Assembly (NCBI GenBank): GCA_009760855.2
Contig: WPIO01000494.1
Location: 1-37,017 of the forward strand
DNA: 37,017 nucleotides
Reading direction: 5' to 3'
Origin: Cristatella mucedo
Lineage: Eukaryota > Bryozoa > Phylactolaemata > Cristatellidae
The notes under the pieces are model-generated. The model was not told where the DNA came from and ran no database searches. It saw only the letters and a program-made list of their open reading frames with translations. Below are positions 1 through 12,066 of the stretch, one piece after another (position 1 is the first letter of the stretch; each line of letters begins with the position of its first letter). A program made the translations under genes and the position numbers.

Positions 1-126
1 CCGTGCGAAACGCTTTAAACAAGGTGCAGTACTCTGCTGCCAGCCCGAACAAGCTCGGACATGCAGATTTGAAGTTTCTACATATTCCGCGATCTGCTGC
101 GAACTCGTGCGAAATGTGTTATTAGA
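1..126 (+). repeat. Partial HOR end: P-class monomer
   Basis: The window opens inside a HOR unit. The monomer starting at base 3 has the P-class marks: GAAACGCTTT, CAGTACTC and CCCGAACAAGCTCGG. It ends with GAAATGTGTTATTAGA, the sequence that normally precedes marker monomer M. The HOR therefore continues to the left of the window. Confidence 0.85.
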
Positions 127-273
127 GTGCAAAATGCTCAATACAAGGTGCAGCACTTTGCTGCCAGTCAGCACACGCTCCGAAATGTAGATTTCAAGTT
201 TTTACATATTCTGCGATCTGCTGCGAACTCGTGCGAAACGTGTTATTTACGTGCAAAATGCTTTAAACTTGGT

Positions 274-288
274 GCAGCACTCTGCTGC
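274..288. other. Representative monomer dyad (potential hairpin)
   Basis: GCAGCA-CTC-TGCTGC, offsets 24-38, is a 6-bp inverted repeat with a 3-bp centre; one copy is given here and most monomers carry it. Common variants change the centre and keep the arms: CTT (M and G classes), TTT (Z class) and CGC (two Y copies). Arm-breaking changes also exist, for example CAGTACTC in P and CTGTGGTGG in W. It could be a protein-binding dyad or a weak hairpin; the sequence does not decide. Confidence 0.7.
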
Positions 289-469
289 CAGCCAGCACAC
301 GCTCGGACATGCAGATTTGAAGTTTCTACATATTCCGCGATCTGCCGCGAACTCGTGCGAAACGTGTTATTTACGTGCGAAATGCTTTAAACAAGGTGCA
401 GCACTCTGCTGCCAGCCAGCACACGCTCGGACATGCAGATATGAACTTTTTAGATATTCCGCGATCTGC

Positions 470-505
470 TGCGAACTCGTGCGAAACGTGTTATTTACGT
501 GCGAA
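470..505. other. Representative 10-bp-phased TGCGAA box
   Basis: TGCGAA occurs at 470, 480 and 500, that is at +0, +10 and +30, spanning the end of one monomer and the start of the next. The same layout recurs in most monomers. The repeats fall on the same face of the helix. The 9-mer CGTGCGAAA is repeated at a 20-bp spacing inside this box. It is a candidate protein-binding array and also a short direct repeat at which recombination could occur. Confidence 0.65.
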
Positions 506-1490
506 ATGCTTTAAACAAGGTGCAGCACTCTGCTGCCAGCAAGCCCACGCTACGACATGCAGACTTAAACTTTCTAGATATTCCGCGATCTGCTGCGAAC
601 TCGTGCGAAACGTGTTATTTACGTGCAAAATGCTTTAAACAAGGTGCAGTACTCTGCTGCAGCAAGCTCACGCTCCGACATGCAGACTTGAACTTTTTAG
701 ATATTCCGCGATCTGCTGGGAACTCGTGCGAAACGTGTTATTTACGTGCGAAATGCTTTAAACAAGGTGCAGCACTCTGCTGCCAGCAAGCCCACGCTCC
801 GACATGCAGACTTAAACTTTCTAGATATTCCGCGATCTGCTGCGAACTCGTGCGAAACGTGTTATTTACGTGCGAAATGCTTTAAACAGGGTGCAGCACT
901 CTGCTACCAGCCAGGGCACGCTCCGACACGCAGATGTGATGTTTCTACGTATTCCGCGATCTGCTGCGAACTCGTGCGAAACGTGTTATTTCCGTGCGAA
1001 ATGCTTCAAACATGGTGCAGCACTCTGCTGCCAGCCAGCACACGCTCGGACATGCAGATTTGAACTTTTTAGATATTCTGCGATCTGCTGCGAACTCGTG
1101 CGAAACGTGTTATTTACGTGCGAAATGCTTTAAACAAGGTGCAGCACTTTGCTGCCAGCCAGGGCACGCTCCGACACGCAGATTTGATGTTCCTACATAT
1201 TCCGCGATCTGCTGCGAACTCGTGCGAAACGTGTTATTTACGTGCGAAATGCTTTAAAACATGGTGCAGCACTCTGCTGGCAGCCAGCACACGCTCGGAC
1301 ATGCAGATTTGACCTTTCCAGATATTCCGCGATCCGTGGCGAACTCGTGCGAAACGTGTTATTTACGTGCGAAACGCTTTAAACAAGGTGCAGTACTCTG
1401 CTGCCAGCCCGAACAAGCTCGGACATGCAGATTTGAAGTTTCTACATATTCCGCGATCTGCTGAGAACTCGTGCGAAATGTGTTATTAGA

Positions 1491-2977
1491 GTGCAAAATG
1501 CTCAATACAAGGTGCAGCACTTTGCTGCCAGTCAGCACACGCTCCGAAATGTAGATTTCAAGTTTTTACATATTCTGCGATCTGCTGCGAACTCTTGAGA
1601 AACGTGTTATTTACGTGCAAAATGCTTTAAACTTGGTGCAGCACTCTGCTGCCAGCCAGCACACGCTCGGACATGCAGATTTGAAGTTTCTACATATTCC
1701 GCGATCTGCCGCGAACTCGTGCGAAACGTGTTATTTACGTGCGAAATGCTTTAAACAAGGTGCAGCACTCTGCTGCCAGCCAGCACACGCTCGGACATGC
1801 AGATATGAACTTTTTAGATATTCCGCGATCTGCTGGTAACTCGTGCGAAACGTGTTATTTACGTGCGAAATGCTTTAAACAAGGTGCAGCACTCTGCTGC
1901 CAGCAAGCCCACGCTACGACATGCAGACTTAAACTTTCTAGATATTCCGCGATCTGCTGCGAACTCGTGCGAAACGTGTTATTTACGTGCAAAATGCTTT
2001 AAACAAGGTGCAGCACTCTGCTGCAGCAAGCAAACGCTCCGACATGCAGACTTGAACTTTTTAGATATTCCGCGATCTGCTGCGAACTCGTGCGAAACGT
2101 GTTATTTACGTGCGAAATGCTTTAAACAAGGTGCAGCACTCTGCTGCCAGCAAGCCCACGCTACGACATGCAGACTTAAACTTTCTAGATATTCCGCGAT
2201 CTGCTGCGAACTCGTGCGAAACGTGTTATTTACGTGCGAAATGCTTTAAACAGGGTGCAGCACTCTGCTGCCAGCCAGGGCACGCTCCGACACGCAGATG
2301 TGATGTTTCTACGTATTCCGCGATCTGCTGCGAACTCGTGCGAAACGTGTTATTTCCGTGCGAAATGCTTCAAACATGGTGCAGCACTCTGCTGCCAGCC
2401 AGCACACGCTCGGACATGCAGATTTGAAGTTTCTACATATTCCGCGATCTGCCGCGAACTCGTGCAAAACGTGTTATTTACGTGCGAAATGCTTTAAACA
2501 AGGTGCAGCACTCTGCTGCCAGCCAGCACACGCTCCGACATGCAGATTTGAACTTTTTAGATATTCTGCGATCTGCTGCGAACTCGTGCGAAACGTGTTA
2601 TTTACGTGCGAAATGCTTGAAACAAGGTGCAGCACTTTGCTGCCAGCCAGGGCACGCTCCGACACGCAGATTTGATGTTCCTACATATTCCGCGATCTGC
2701 TGCGAACTCGTGCGAAACGTGTTATTTACGTGCGAAATGCTTTAAACATGGTGCAGCACTCTGCTGGCAGCCAGCACACGCTCGGACATGCAGATTTGAA
2801 CTTTTTAGATATTCCGCGATCCGTGGCGAACTCGTGCGAAACGTGTTATTTACGTGCGAAATGCTTTAAACACGGTGCAGAACTCTGCTGCCAGTCAGCG
2901 CACGCTCGGACATGCAGATTTGAAGTTTCTACATATTCCGCGATCTGCTGCGAACTCGTGCGAAATGTGTTATTAGA
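1491..2977 (+). repeat. HOR unit 2, 12-mer (1,487 bp)
   Basis: Monomers at 1491 (M), 1615 (A), 1739 (B), 1863 (C), 1987 (D, 123 bp), 2110 (C), 2234 (E), 2358 (F 5' part with an A-like 3' part), 2482 (extra monomer), 2606 (G), 2730 (H) and 2854 (P-like, AAACACGGTGCAGAACTC). It differs from unit 1 by one inserted monomer near 2358-2605. The F-like monomer at 2358 switches to GAAGTTTCTACATATTCC and CTGCCGCG, which suggests the extra monomer came in by unequal exchange within F. Confidence 0.85.
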
Positions 2978-4840
2978 GTGCAAAATGCTCAATACAAGGT
3001 GCAGCACTTTGCTGCCAGTCAGCACACGCTCCGAAATGTAGATTTCAAGTTTTTACATATTCCGCGATCTGCTGCGAACTCGTGCGAAACGTGTTATTTA
3101 CGTGCAAAATGCTTTAAACTTGGTGCAGCACTCTGCTGCCAGCCAGCACACGCTCGGACATGCAGATTTGAAGTTTCTACATATTCCGCGATCTGCCGCG
3201 AACTCGTGCGAAACGTGTTATTTACGTGCGAAATGCTTTAAACAAGGTGCAGCACTCTGCTGCCAGCCAGCACACGCTCGGACATGCAGATTTGAACTTT
3301 TTAGATATTCCGCGATCTGCTGCGAACTCGTGCGAAACGTGTTATTTACGTGCGAAATGCTTTAAACAAGGTGCAGCACTCTGCTGCCAGCAGCACACGC
3401 TCCGACATGCAGATTTGAACTTTCTAGATATTCCGCGATCTGCTGCGAACTCGTGCGAAACGTGTTATTTACGTGCGAAATGCTTTAAACAAGGTGCAGC
3501 ACTCTGCTGCCAGCCAGCACACGCTCCGACATGCAGATTTGAACTTTCTAGATATTCCGCGATCTGCTGCGAACTCGTGCGAAACGTGTTATTTACGTGC
3601 GAAATGCTTTAAACAAGGTGCAGCACTCTGCTGCCAGCCAGCACACGCTCCGACATGCAGATTTGATCTTTCTAGATATTCCGCGATCTGCTGCGAACTC
3701 GTGCGAAACGTGTTATTTACGTGCGAAATGCTTTAAACATGGTGCAGCACTCTGCTGCCAGCCAGCACACACGCTCGACATGCAGATTTGAACTTTCTAG
3801 ATATTCCGCGATCTGCTGCGAACTCGTGCGAAACGTGTTATTTACGTGCGAAATGCTTTAAACAAGGTGCAGCACTCTGCTGCCAGCCAGGGCACGCTCC
3901 GACATGCAGATTTGATGTTTCTACATATTCCGCGATCTGCTGCGAACTCGTGCGAAACGTGTTATTTACGTGCGAAATGCTTTAAACATGGTGCAGCACT
4001 CTGCTGCTGGCAGCCAGCACACACTCGGACGTGCAGATTTGAACTATCCAGATATTCCGCGATCCGCTGCGAACTCGTGCGAAACGTGTTATTTACGTGC
4101 GATATGCTCAAAACAACGTGCAGCACTCTGCTGCCAGTCAGCTCACGCTCCGACATGCAGATTTGAACTTTCTAGATATTCCGCGATCTGCTGCGAACTC
4201 GTGCGAAACGTGTTATTTACGTGCGAAATGCTTTAAACAGGGTGCAGCACTCTGCTACCAGCCAGGGCACGCTCCGACACGCAGATGTGATGTTTCTACG
4301 TATTCCGCGATCTGCTGCGAACTCGTGCGAAACGTGTTATTTCCGTGCGAAATGCTTCAAACATGGTGCAGCACTCTGCTGCCAGCCAGCACACGCTCCG
4401 ACATGCAGATTTGAACTTTTTAGATATTCTGCGATCTGCTGCGAACTCGTGCGAAACGTGTTATTTACGTGCGAAATGCTTGAAACAAGGTGCAGCACTT
4501 TGCTGCCAGCCAGGGCACGCTCCGACACGCAGATTTGATGTTCCTACATATTCCGCGATCTGCTGCGAACTCGTGCGAAACGTGTTATTTACGTGCGAAA
4601 TGCTTTAAACATGGTGCAGCACTCTGCTGCCAGCCAGCACACGCTCGGACATGCAGATTTGAACTTTCCAGATATTCCGCGATCCGTGGCGAACTCGTGC
4701 GAAACGTGTTATTTACGTGCGAAATGCTTTAAACAAGGTGCAGTACTCTGCTGCCAGCCCGCACAAGCTCGGACATGCAGATTTGAAGTTTCTACATATT
4801 CCGCGATCTGCTGCGAACTCGTGCGAAATGTGTTATTAGA
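2978..4840 (+). repeat. HOR unit 3, expanded 15-mer (1,863 bp)
   Basis: It starts M (2978) and A (3102), then has several near-identical monomers at 3226, 3350, 3473, 3597 and 3721, marked by GAACTTTCTAG or GATCTTTCTAG. Next come a G-like monomer (3846), an H-like one with an extra CTG (3970), and one with GATATGCTCAAAACAACG (4097). E, F, G, H and P follow at 4221-4840. The middle looks like a local amplification of one monomer class inside the HOR. Small indels at 3350, 3721 and 3970 shift the unit by +3 bp from 15 x 124. Confidence 0.8.
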
Positions 4841-6204
4841 GTGCAAAATGCTCAATACAAGGTGCAGCACTTTGCTGCCAGTCAGCACACGCTCCGAAAT
4901 GTAGATTTCAAGTTTTTACATATTCTGCGATCTGCTGCGAACTCTTGAGAAACGTGTTATTTACGTGCAAAATGCTTTAAACTTGGTGCAGCACTCTGCT
5001 GCCAGCCAGCACACGCTCGGACATGCAGATTTGAAGTTTCTACATATTCCGCGATCTGCCGCGAACTCGTGCGAAACGTGTTATTTACGTGCGAAATGCT
5101 TTAAACAAGGTGCAGCACTCTGCTGCCAGCCAGCACACGCTCGGACATGCAGATATGAACTTTTTAGATATTCCGCGATCTGCTGGTAACTCGTGCGAAA
5201 CGTGTTATTTACGTGCGAAATGCTTTAAACAAGGTGCAGCACTCTGCTGCCAGCAAGCCCACGCTACGACATGCAGACTTAAACTTTCTAGATATTCCGC
5301 GATCTGCTGCGAACTCGTGCGAAACGTGTTATTTACGTGCAAAATGCTTTAAACAAGGTGCAGCACTCTGCTGCCAGCCAGCACACGCTCCGACATGCAG
5401 ATATGAACTTTTTAGATATTCTGCGATCTGCTGGGAACTCGTGCGAAACGTGTTATTTACGTGCGAAATGCTTTAAACAAGGTGCAGCACTCTGCTGCCA
5501 GCCAGGGCACGCTCCGACATGCAGATTTGATGTTTCTACATATTCCGCGATCTGCTGCGAACTCGTGCGAAACGTGTTATTTACGTGCGAAATGCTTTAA
5601 ACATGGTGCAGCACTCTGCTGCCAGCCAGCACACGCTCGGACATGCAGATTTGAAGTTTCTACATATTCCGCGATCTGCTGCGAACTCGTGCGAAACGTG
5701 TTATTTACGTGCGAAATGCTTTAAACAAGGTGCAGCACTCTGCTGCCAGCCAGCACACGCTCCGACATGCAGATTTGAACTTTTTAGATATTCTGCGATC
5801 TGCTGCGAACTCGTGCGAAACGTGTTATTTACGTGCGAAATGCTTTAAACAGGGTGCAGCACTCTGCTGCCAGCCAGGGCACGCTCCGACACGCAGATTT
5901 GATGTTTCTACATATTCTGCGATCTGCTGCGAACTCGTGCGAAACGTGTTATTTACGTGCGAAATGCTTTAAACATGGTGCAGCACTCTGCTGGCAGCCA
6001 GCACACGCTCGGACATGCAGATTTGACCTTTCCAGATATTCCGCGATCCGTGGCGAACTCGTGCGAAACGTGTTATTTACGTGCGAAACGCTTTAAACAA
6101 GGTGCAGTACTCTGCTGCCAGCCCGAACAAGCTCGGACATGCAGATTTGAAGTTTCTACATATTCCGCAATCTGCTGAGAACTCGTGCGAAATGTGTTAT
6201 TAGA
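4841..6204 (+). repeat. HOR unit 4, 11-mer (1,364 bp)
   Basis: Monomers at 4841 (M), 4965 (A), 5089 (B, with CTGGTAACTCG), 5213 (C) and 5337 onward, closing with G-like (5833), H (5957) and P (6081). The first four monomers match those of unit 2 from 1491. The middle (5337-5832) differs: it carries GGGCACG and GAAGTTTC monomers where unit 1 has D-C-E. Total length equals unit 1 exactly, so monomers were replaced without a net length change. Confidence 0.85.
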
Positions 6205-7445
6205 GTGCAAAATGCTCAATACAAGGTGCAGCACTTTGCTGCCAGTCAGCACACGCTCCGAAATGTAGATTTCAAGTTTTTACATATTCTGCGATCTGCT
6301 GCGAACTCTTGAGAAACGTGTTATTTACGTGCAAAATGCTTTAAACTTGGTGCAGCACTCTGCTGCCAGCCAGCACACGCTCGGACATGCAGATTTGAAG
6401 TTTCTACATATTCCGCGATCTGCCGCGAACTCGTGCAAAACGTGTTATTTACGTGCGAAATGCTTTAAACAAGGTGCAGCACTCTGCTGCCAGCCAGGGC
6501 ACGCTCCGACACGCAGATGTGATGTTTCTACATATTCCGCGATCTGCTAGGAACTCGTGCGAAACGTGTTATTTGCGTGCGAAATGCTTTAAAAATGGTG
6601 CAGCACTCTGCTGCCAGCCAGCACACGCTCGGACATGCAGATTTCAACTTTCTAGATATTCCGCGATCTGCTGCAAACTCGTGCGAAATGTGTTATTCGA
6701 CAGCGAAATGCTCAATACAAGGTGCAGCATTTTGCTGCAAGTCAGCTCACGCTCCGACATGCAGACTTGAACTTTCTAGATATTCCGCGATCTGCTGCGA
6801 ACTCGTGTAAAACGTGTTATTTACGTGCGAAATGCTTTAAACAGGGTGCAGCACTCTGCTACCAGCCAGGGCACGCTCCGACACGCAGATGTGATGTTTC
6901 TACGTATTCCGCGATCTGCTGCGAACTCGTGCGAAACGTGTTATTCCCGTGTGAAATGCTTCCAACATGGTGCAGCACTCTGCTGCCAGCCAGCACACGC
7001 TCGGACATGCAGATTTGAACTTTTTAGATATTCTGCGATCTGCTGCGAACTCGTGCGAAACGTGTTATTTACGTGCGAAATGCTTAAAACAAGGTGCAGC
7101 ACTTTGCTGCCAGCCAGGGCACGCTCCGACACGCAGATTTGATGTTCCTACATATTCCGCGATCTGCTGCGAACTCGTGCGAAACGTGTTATTTACGTGC
7201 GAAATGCTTTAAACATGGTGCAGCACTCTGCTGGCAGCCAGCACACGCTCGGACATGCAGATTTGACCTTTCCAGATATTCCGCGATCCGTGGCGAACTC
7301 GTGCGAAAACGTGTTATTTACGTGCGAAACGCTTTAAACAAGGTGCAGTACTCTGCTGCCAGCCCGAACAAGCTCGGACATGCAGATTTGAAGTTTCTAC
7401 ATATTCCGCAATCTGCTGAGAACTCGTGCGAAATGTGTTATTAGA
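6205..7445 (+). repeat. HOR unit 5, 10-mer with Y-Z dimer
   Basis: Order is M (6205), A (6329), E' (6453, with CTGCTAGGAACTC), Y (6577, AAAAATGG and TTTCAACTTTC), Z (6701, CATTTTGCTGCAAGTC), E (6825), F (6949), G (7073), H (7197) and P (7322). H is one base longer (GCGAAAACG), giving 1,241 bp. The E'-Y-Z-E-F-G stretch recurs almost unchanged near 17.8 and 34.2 kb. Confidence 0.87.
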
Positions 7446-8931
7446 GTGCAAAATGCTCAATACAAGGTGCAGCACTTTGCTGCCAGTCAGCACACGCTCC
7501 GAAATGTAGATTTCAAGTTTTTACATATTCTGCGATCTGCTGCGAACTCTTGAGAAACGTGTTATTTACGTGCAAAATGCTTTAAACTTGGTGCAGCACT
7601 CTGCTGCCAGCCAGCACACGCTCGGACATGCAGATTTGAAGTTTCTACATATTCCGCGATCTGCTGCGAACTCGTGCGAAACGTGTTATTTACGTGCGAA
7701 ATGCTTTAAACATGGTGCAGCACTCTGCTGCCAGCCAGCACACGCTCCATATGTAGATTTGATGTTTCTACATATTCCGCGATCTGCTGCGAACTCGTGC
7801 GAAACGTGTTATTTACGTGCGAAATGCTTTAAACAAGGTGCAGCACTCTGCTGCCAGCCAGCACACGCTCGGACATGCAGATTTGAACTTTCTAGATATT
7901 CCGCGATCTGCTGCGAACTCGTGCGAAACGTGTTATTTACGTGCGAAATGCTTTAAACAAGGTGCAGCACTCTGCTGCCAGTCAGCACACGCTCCGACAT
8001 GCAGATTTGAACTTTCTAGATATTCCGCGATCTGCTGCGAACTCGTGCGAAACGTGTTATTTACGTGCAAAATGCTTTAAACAAGGTGCAGCACTCTGCT
8101 GCAGCAAGCAAACGCTCCGACATGCAGACTTGAACTTTTTAGATATTCCGCGATCTGCTGGTAACTCGTGCGAAACGTGTTATTTACGTGCGAAATGCTT
8201 TAAACAAGGTGCAGCACTCTGCTGCCAGCAAGCCCACGCTACGACATGCAGATTTGAACTTTCTAGATATTCCGCGATCTGCTGCGAACTCGTGCGAAAC
8301 GTGTTATTTACGTGCGAAATGCTTTAAACAAGGTGCAGCACTCTGCTGCCAGCCAGGGCACGCTCCGACACGCAGATTTGATGTTTCTACATATTCCGCG
8401 ATCTGCTGCGAACTCGTGCGAAACGTGTTATTTCCGTGCGAAATGCTTCAAACATGGTGCAGCACTCTGCTGCCAGCCAGCACACGCTCGGACATGCAGA
8501 TTTGAAGTTTCTACATATTCCGCGATCTGCCGCGAACTCGTGCAAAACGTGTTATTTACGTGCGAAATGCTTTAAACAAGGTGCAGCACTCTGCTGCCAG
8601 CCAGCACACGCTCGGACATGCAGATTAGAAGTTTCTACATATTCCGCGATCTGCTGCGAACTCGTGCGAAACGTGTTATTTACGTGCGAAATGCTTTAAA
8701 CAAGGTGCAGCACTCTGCTGCCAGCCAGGGCACGCTCCGACATGCAGATTTGATGTTCCTACATATTCCGCGATCTGCTGCGAACTCGTGCGAAACGTGT
8801 TATTTACGTGCGAAATGCTTTAAACATGGTGCAGCACTCTGCTGCCAGCCAGCACACGCTCGGACATGCAGATTTGAAGTTTCTACATATTCCGCGATCT
8901 GCTGCGAACTCGTGCGAAATGTGTTATTAGA
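7446..8931 (+). repeat. HOR unit 6, 12-mer ending in a fused junction
   Basis: It begins M (7446) and A (7570). The monomer at 7694 is 123 bp and has CTCCATATGTAG. C/D-like monomers follow at 7817-8311, including a 123-bp D type at 8065, then E/F-like monomers and plain GAAGTTTC monomers to 8808. The unit ends with ATTAGAGTGC as if M should follow, but an ordinary monomer begins instead after four extra bases (8932-8935). Confidence 0.82.
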
Positions 8932-8939
8932 GTGCGTGC
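8932..8939 (+). repeat. GTGC duplication at a lost M junction
   Basis: The tetramer GTGC occurs twice in a row between ATTAGA and GAAATGC. ATTAGA normally leads only into marker monomer M, yet here a plain monomer with CTTTAAACATGG follows. The simplest reading is a recombination joint between the end of a pre-M monomer and the start of a plain monomer, with a 4-bp overlap left behind. Confidence 0.75.
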
Positions 8940-11900
8940 GAAATGCTTTAAACATGGTGCAGCACTCTGCTGCCAGCCAGCGCACGCTCCGATATGTAGA
9001 TTCAAAGTTTCTACATATTCCGCGATCTGCTGCGAACTTGTGCGAAACGTGTTATTTACGTGCGAAATGCTTTAAACAAGGTGCAGCACTCTGCTGCCAG
9101 CCAGCACACGCTCGGACATGCAGATATGAACTTTTTAGATATTCCGCGATCTGCTGGGAACTCGTGCGAAACGTGTTATTTACGTGCGAAATGCTTTAAA
9201 CAAGGTGCAGCACTCTGCTGCCAGCAAGCCCACGCTACGACATGCAGACTTAAACTTTCTAGATATTCCGCGATCTGCTGCGAACTCGTGCGAAACGTGT
9301 TATTTACGTGCGAAATGCTTTAAACAAGGTGCAGCACTCTGCTGCCAGCCAGCACACGCTCCGACATGCAGATTTGAACTTTCTAGATATTCCGCGATCT
9401 GCTGCGAACTCGTGCGAAACGTGTTATTTACGTGCGAAATGCTTTAAACACGGTGCAGAACTCTGCTGCCAGTCAGCGCACGCTCGGACATGCAGATTTG
9501 AAGTTTCTACATATTCCGCGATCTGCTGCGAACTCGTGCGAAACGTGTTATTTACGTGAAAAATGCTTTAAACATGGTGCAGCACTCTGCTGCCAGTCAG
9601 CCCACGCTCCGACATGCAGATTTGAAGTTTCTACACATTCCGCGATCTGGTGCGAACTCGTGCGAAACGTGTTATTTACGTGCGAAATGCTTTAAACAGG
9701 GTGCAGCACTCTGCTGCCAGCCAGGGCACGCTCCGACATGCAGATTTGAAGTTTCTACATATTCAGCGATCTGCTGGGAACTCGTGCGAAATGTGTTATT
9801 TACGTGCGAAATGCTTTAAACATGGTGCAGCACTCTGCTGCGTGTCAGGGCACGCTCGGACATGCAGATTTGAAGTTTCTAGATATTCTGCGATCTGCTG
9901 CGAACTCGTGCGAAACGTGTTATTTACGTGCGAAATGCTTTAAACATGGTGCAGCACTCTGCTGCCAGCTAGCCCACGCTCCGACATGCAGATTTAAAGT
10001 TTCTACATATTCCGCGATCTGCTGCGAACTCGTGCGAAACGTGTTATTTACGTGCGAAATGCTAAAAACATGGTGCAGCACTCTGCTGCCAGCCAGCTTA
10101 CGCTCCGACATGCAGATTTGAAGTTTCTAGATATTCCGCGATCTGCTGCGAACTCGTGCGAAATGTGTTTTTTAAGTGCGAAATGCTTAAAACAAGGTGC
10201 AGCACTCTGCTGCCAGCCAGCACACGCTCCCACGCAGCAGATTTGAAAGTTTCTACATATTCCGCGATCTGCTGCGAACTCGTGCGAAACGTGTTATTTA
10301 CGTGCGAAATGCTTTAAACATGGTGCAGCACTCTGCTGCCAGTCAGCGCACGCTCCGACATGCAGATTTGAAGTTTCTACACATTCCGCGATCTGATGCG
10401 AACTCGTGCGAAACGTGTTATTTACGTGCGAAATGCTTTAAACATGGTGCAGCACACTGCTGCCAGCCACAGCACGCTCCGACATGCAGATTTGAAGTTT
10501 CTACATATTCCGCGATTTGCTGCGAACTCGTGCGAAACGTGTTAATGACGTGCGAAATGATTTAAACATGGTGCAGCACTCTGCTGCCAGTCAGCACACG
10601 CTCCGACATGCAGATTTGAACTTTCTAGATATTCCGCGATCTGCTGCGAACTCGTGCGAAACGTGTTATTTACGAGCGAAATGATTAAAACAAGGTGCAG
10701 CACTCTGCTGCCAGCCAGCACACGCTCGGACATGCAGATTTGAAGTTTCTAGATATTCCGCGATCTGCTGCGAACTCGTGCGAAATGTGTTATTTAGAGT
10801 GCGAAATGCTTAAAACAAGGTGCAGCACTTTGCTGCCAGCCAGCACACGCTCGGACATGCAGATTTGAAGTTTCTACATATTCCGCGATCTGCTGCCAAC
10901 TCGTGCGAAATGTGTTATTTACGTGCGAAATGCTTTAAACATGGTGCAGCACTCTGCTGCCAGTCAGCACACGCTCCGACATGCAGATTTAAAGTTTCTA
11001 GATATTCCGCGATCTGCTGCGAACTCGTGCGAAACGTGTTATTTACGTGCGAAATGCTTTAAACAAGGTGCAGCACTCTGCTGCCAGCCAGCACACGCTG
11101 CGACATGCAGATTTGAAGTTTCTACATATTCCGCGATCTGCTGCGAACTCGTGCGAAACGTGTTATTTACGTGCGAAATGCTTTAAACAAGGTGCAGCAC
11201 TCTGCTGCCAGCCAGCGCACGCTCCGACATGCAGATTTGAAGTTTCTAGATAATCCGCGATCTGCTGCGAACTCGTGCGAAACGTGCTATTTACGTGCGA
11301 AATGCTTTAAACATGGTGCAGCACTCTGCTGCCAGCCAGGACACGCTCCGACACGCAGATTTGATGTTTTTACATATTCCGCGATCTGCTGCGAACTCGT
11401 GCAAAACGTGTTATTTACGTGCGAAATGCTTTAAACATGGTGCAGCACTCTGCTGCCAGTCAGCGCACGCTGCGACCCACGCTCCGACATGCAGATTTGA
11501 AGTTTTTACATATTCCGCGATCTGCTGCGAACTCGTGCGAAACGTGTTATTTACGTGCGAAATGCTTTAAACAAGGTGCAGCACTCTGCTGCCAGCCAGC
11601 GCACGCTCCGACATGCAGATTTGAAGTTTCTACATATTCCGCGATCTGCTGCGAACTCGTGCGAAACGTGTTATTTACGTGCGAAATGCTTTAAACAAGG
11701 TGCAGCACTCTGCTGCCAGCCAGCGCACGCTTCGACATGCAGATTTGAAGTTTCTAGATAATCCGCGATCTGCTGCCAACTCGTGCGAAACATGCTATTT
11801 ACGTGCGAAATGCTTTAAACAAGGTGCAGCACTCTGCTGCCAGCCAGCGCACGCTCCGACATGCAGATTTGAAGTTTCTACATATTCCGCGATCTGCTGC

Positions 11901-12066
11901 GAACTCGTGCGAAACGTGTTATTTACGTGCGAAATGCTTTAAACTAGGTGCAGCACTGTGCTGCCAGCCAGCTCACGCTGCGATATGCAGATTTGATGTT
12001 TGTACATATTCCGCGATCTGCTGCGAACTCTTGCAAAACGTGTTATTTACGTGCGAAATGCTTTAA
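8936..12066 (+). repeat. HOR-poor, consensus-like monomer tract
   Basis: About 25 monomers with no marker M. Those at 9060, 9184 and 9308 still resemble B, C and the plain class. From about 9432 onward most are close to a single type, with GCACGCTCCGACATG followed by GAAGTTTCTACATATTCC or GAAGTTTCTAGATATTCC. Rare variants include CTGCGTGTCAGGG (9840), CTCCCACGCAGCAG (10229) and GTTAATGACG (10541). Order-specific classes are lost, so this is monomeric satellite rather than HOR. Confidence 0.85.
11466..11489 (+). repeat. 12-bp internal tandem duplication
   Basis: The segment CACGCTGCGACC is followed directly by CACGCTCCGACA, so the monomer starting at 11419 is 136 bp instead of 124. The copies differ by two bases (G/C and C/A). 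This is the only insertion of this size I see in the tract. Confidence 0.85.

Larger units (their letters stand above)
127..1490 (+). repeat. HOR unit 1, 11-mer (1,364 bp)
   Basis: Monomer starts are 127 (M), 251 (A), 375 (B), 499 (C), 623 (D), 746 (C), 870 (E), 994 (F), 1118 (G), 1242 (H) and 1367 (P). The D monomer is 123 bp because one C is lost in CTGCTGCAGC. The H monomer is 125 bp because it has an extra A (CTTTAAAAC). These cancel, so the unit is exactly 11 x 124. It is the reference unit for naming classes. The next unit repeats the order M-A-B-C-D-C-E from 1491. Confidence 0.9.

Noticed and set aside
127-390. Recurrent 87-residue Cys-rich open frames on the + strand, with CETCYLRAKC-like and GAALCCQPAHAPTCRF-like segments
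   Set aside because: They recur every 124 bp in successive frames because 124 = 3 x 41 + 1, and most end at the TAA inside CTTTAAAC. Starts are mostly GTG. Neither the period nor the variation is codon-like, and all three registers of the same DNA are open, so these are repeat artefacts.
470-505. CENP-B box (TTCGNNNNANNCGGG)
   Set aside because: The reverse strand has TTCGCACGAGTTCGC, which fits the first part (TTCG and the central A) but lacks CGGG at the end. I cannot support a CENP-B box.
2474-2665. Minus-strand open frames of about 60-100 residues
   Set aside because: They are antisense readings of the same monomers and recur with the HOR; there is no sign of independent coding.
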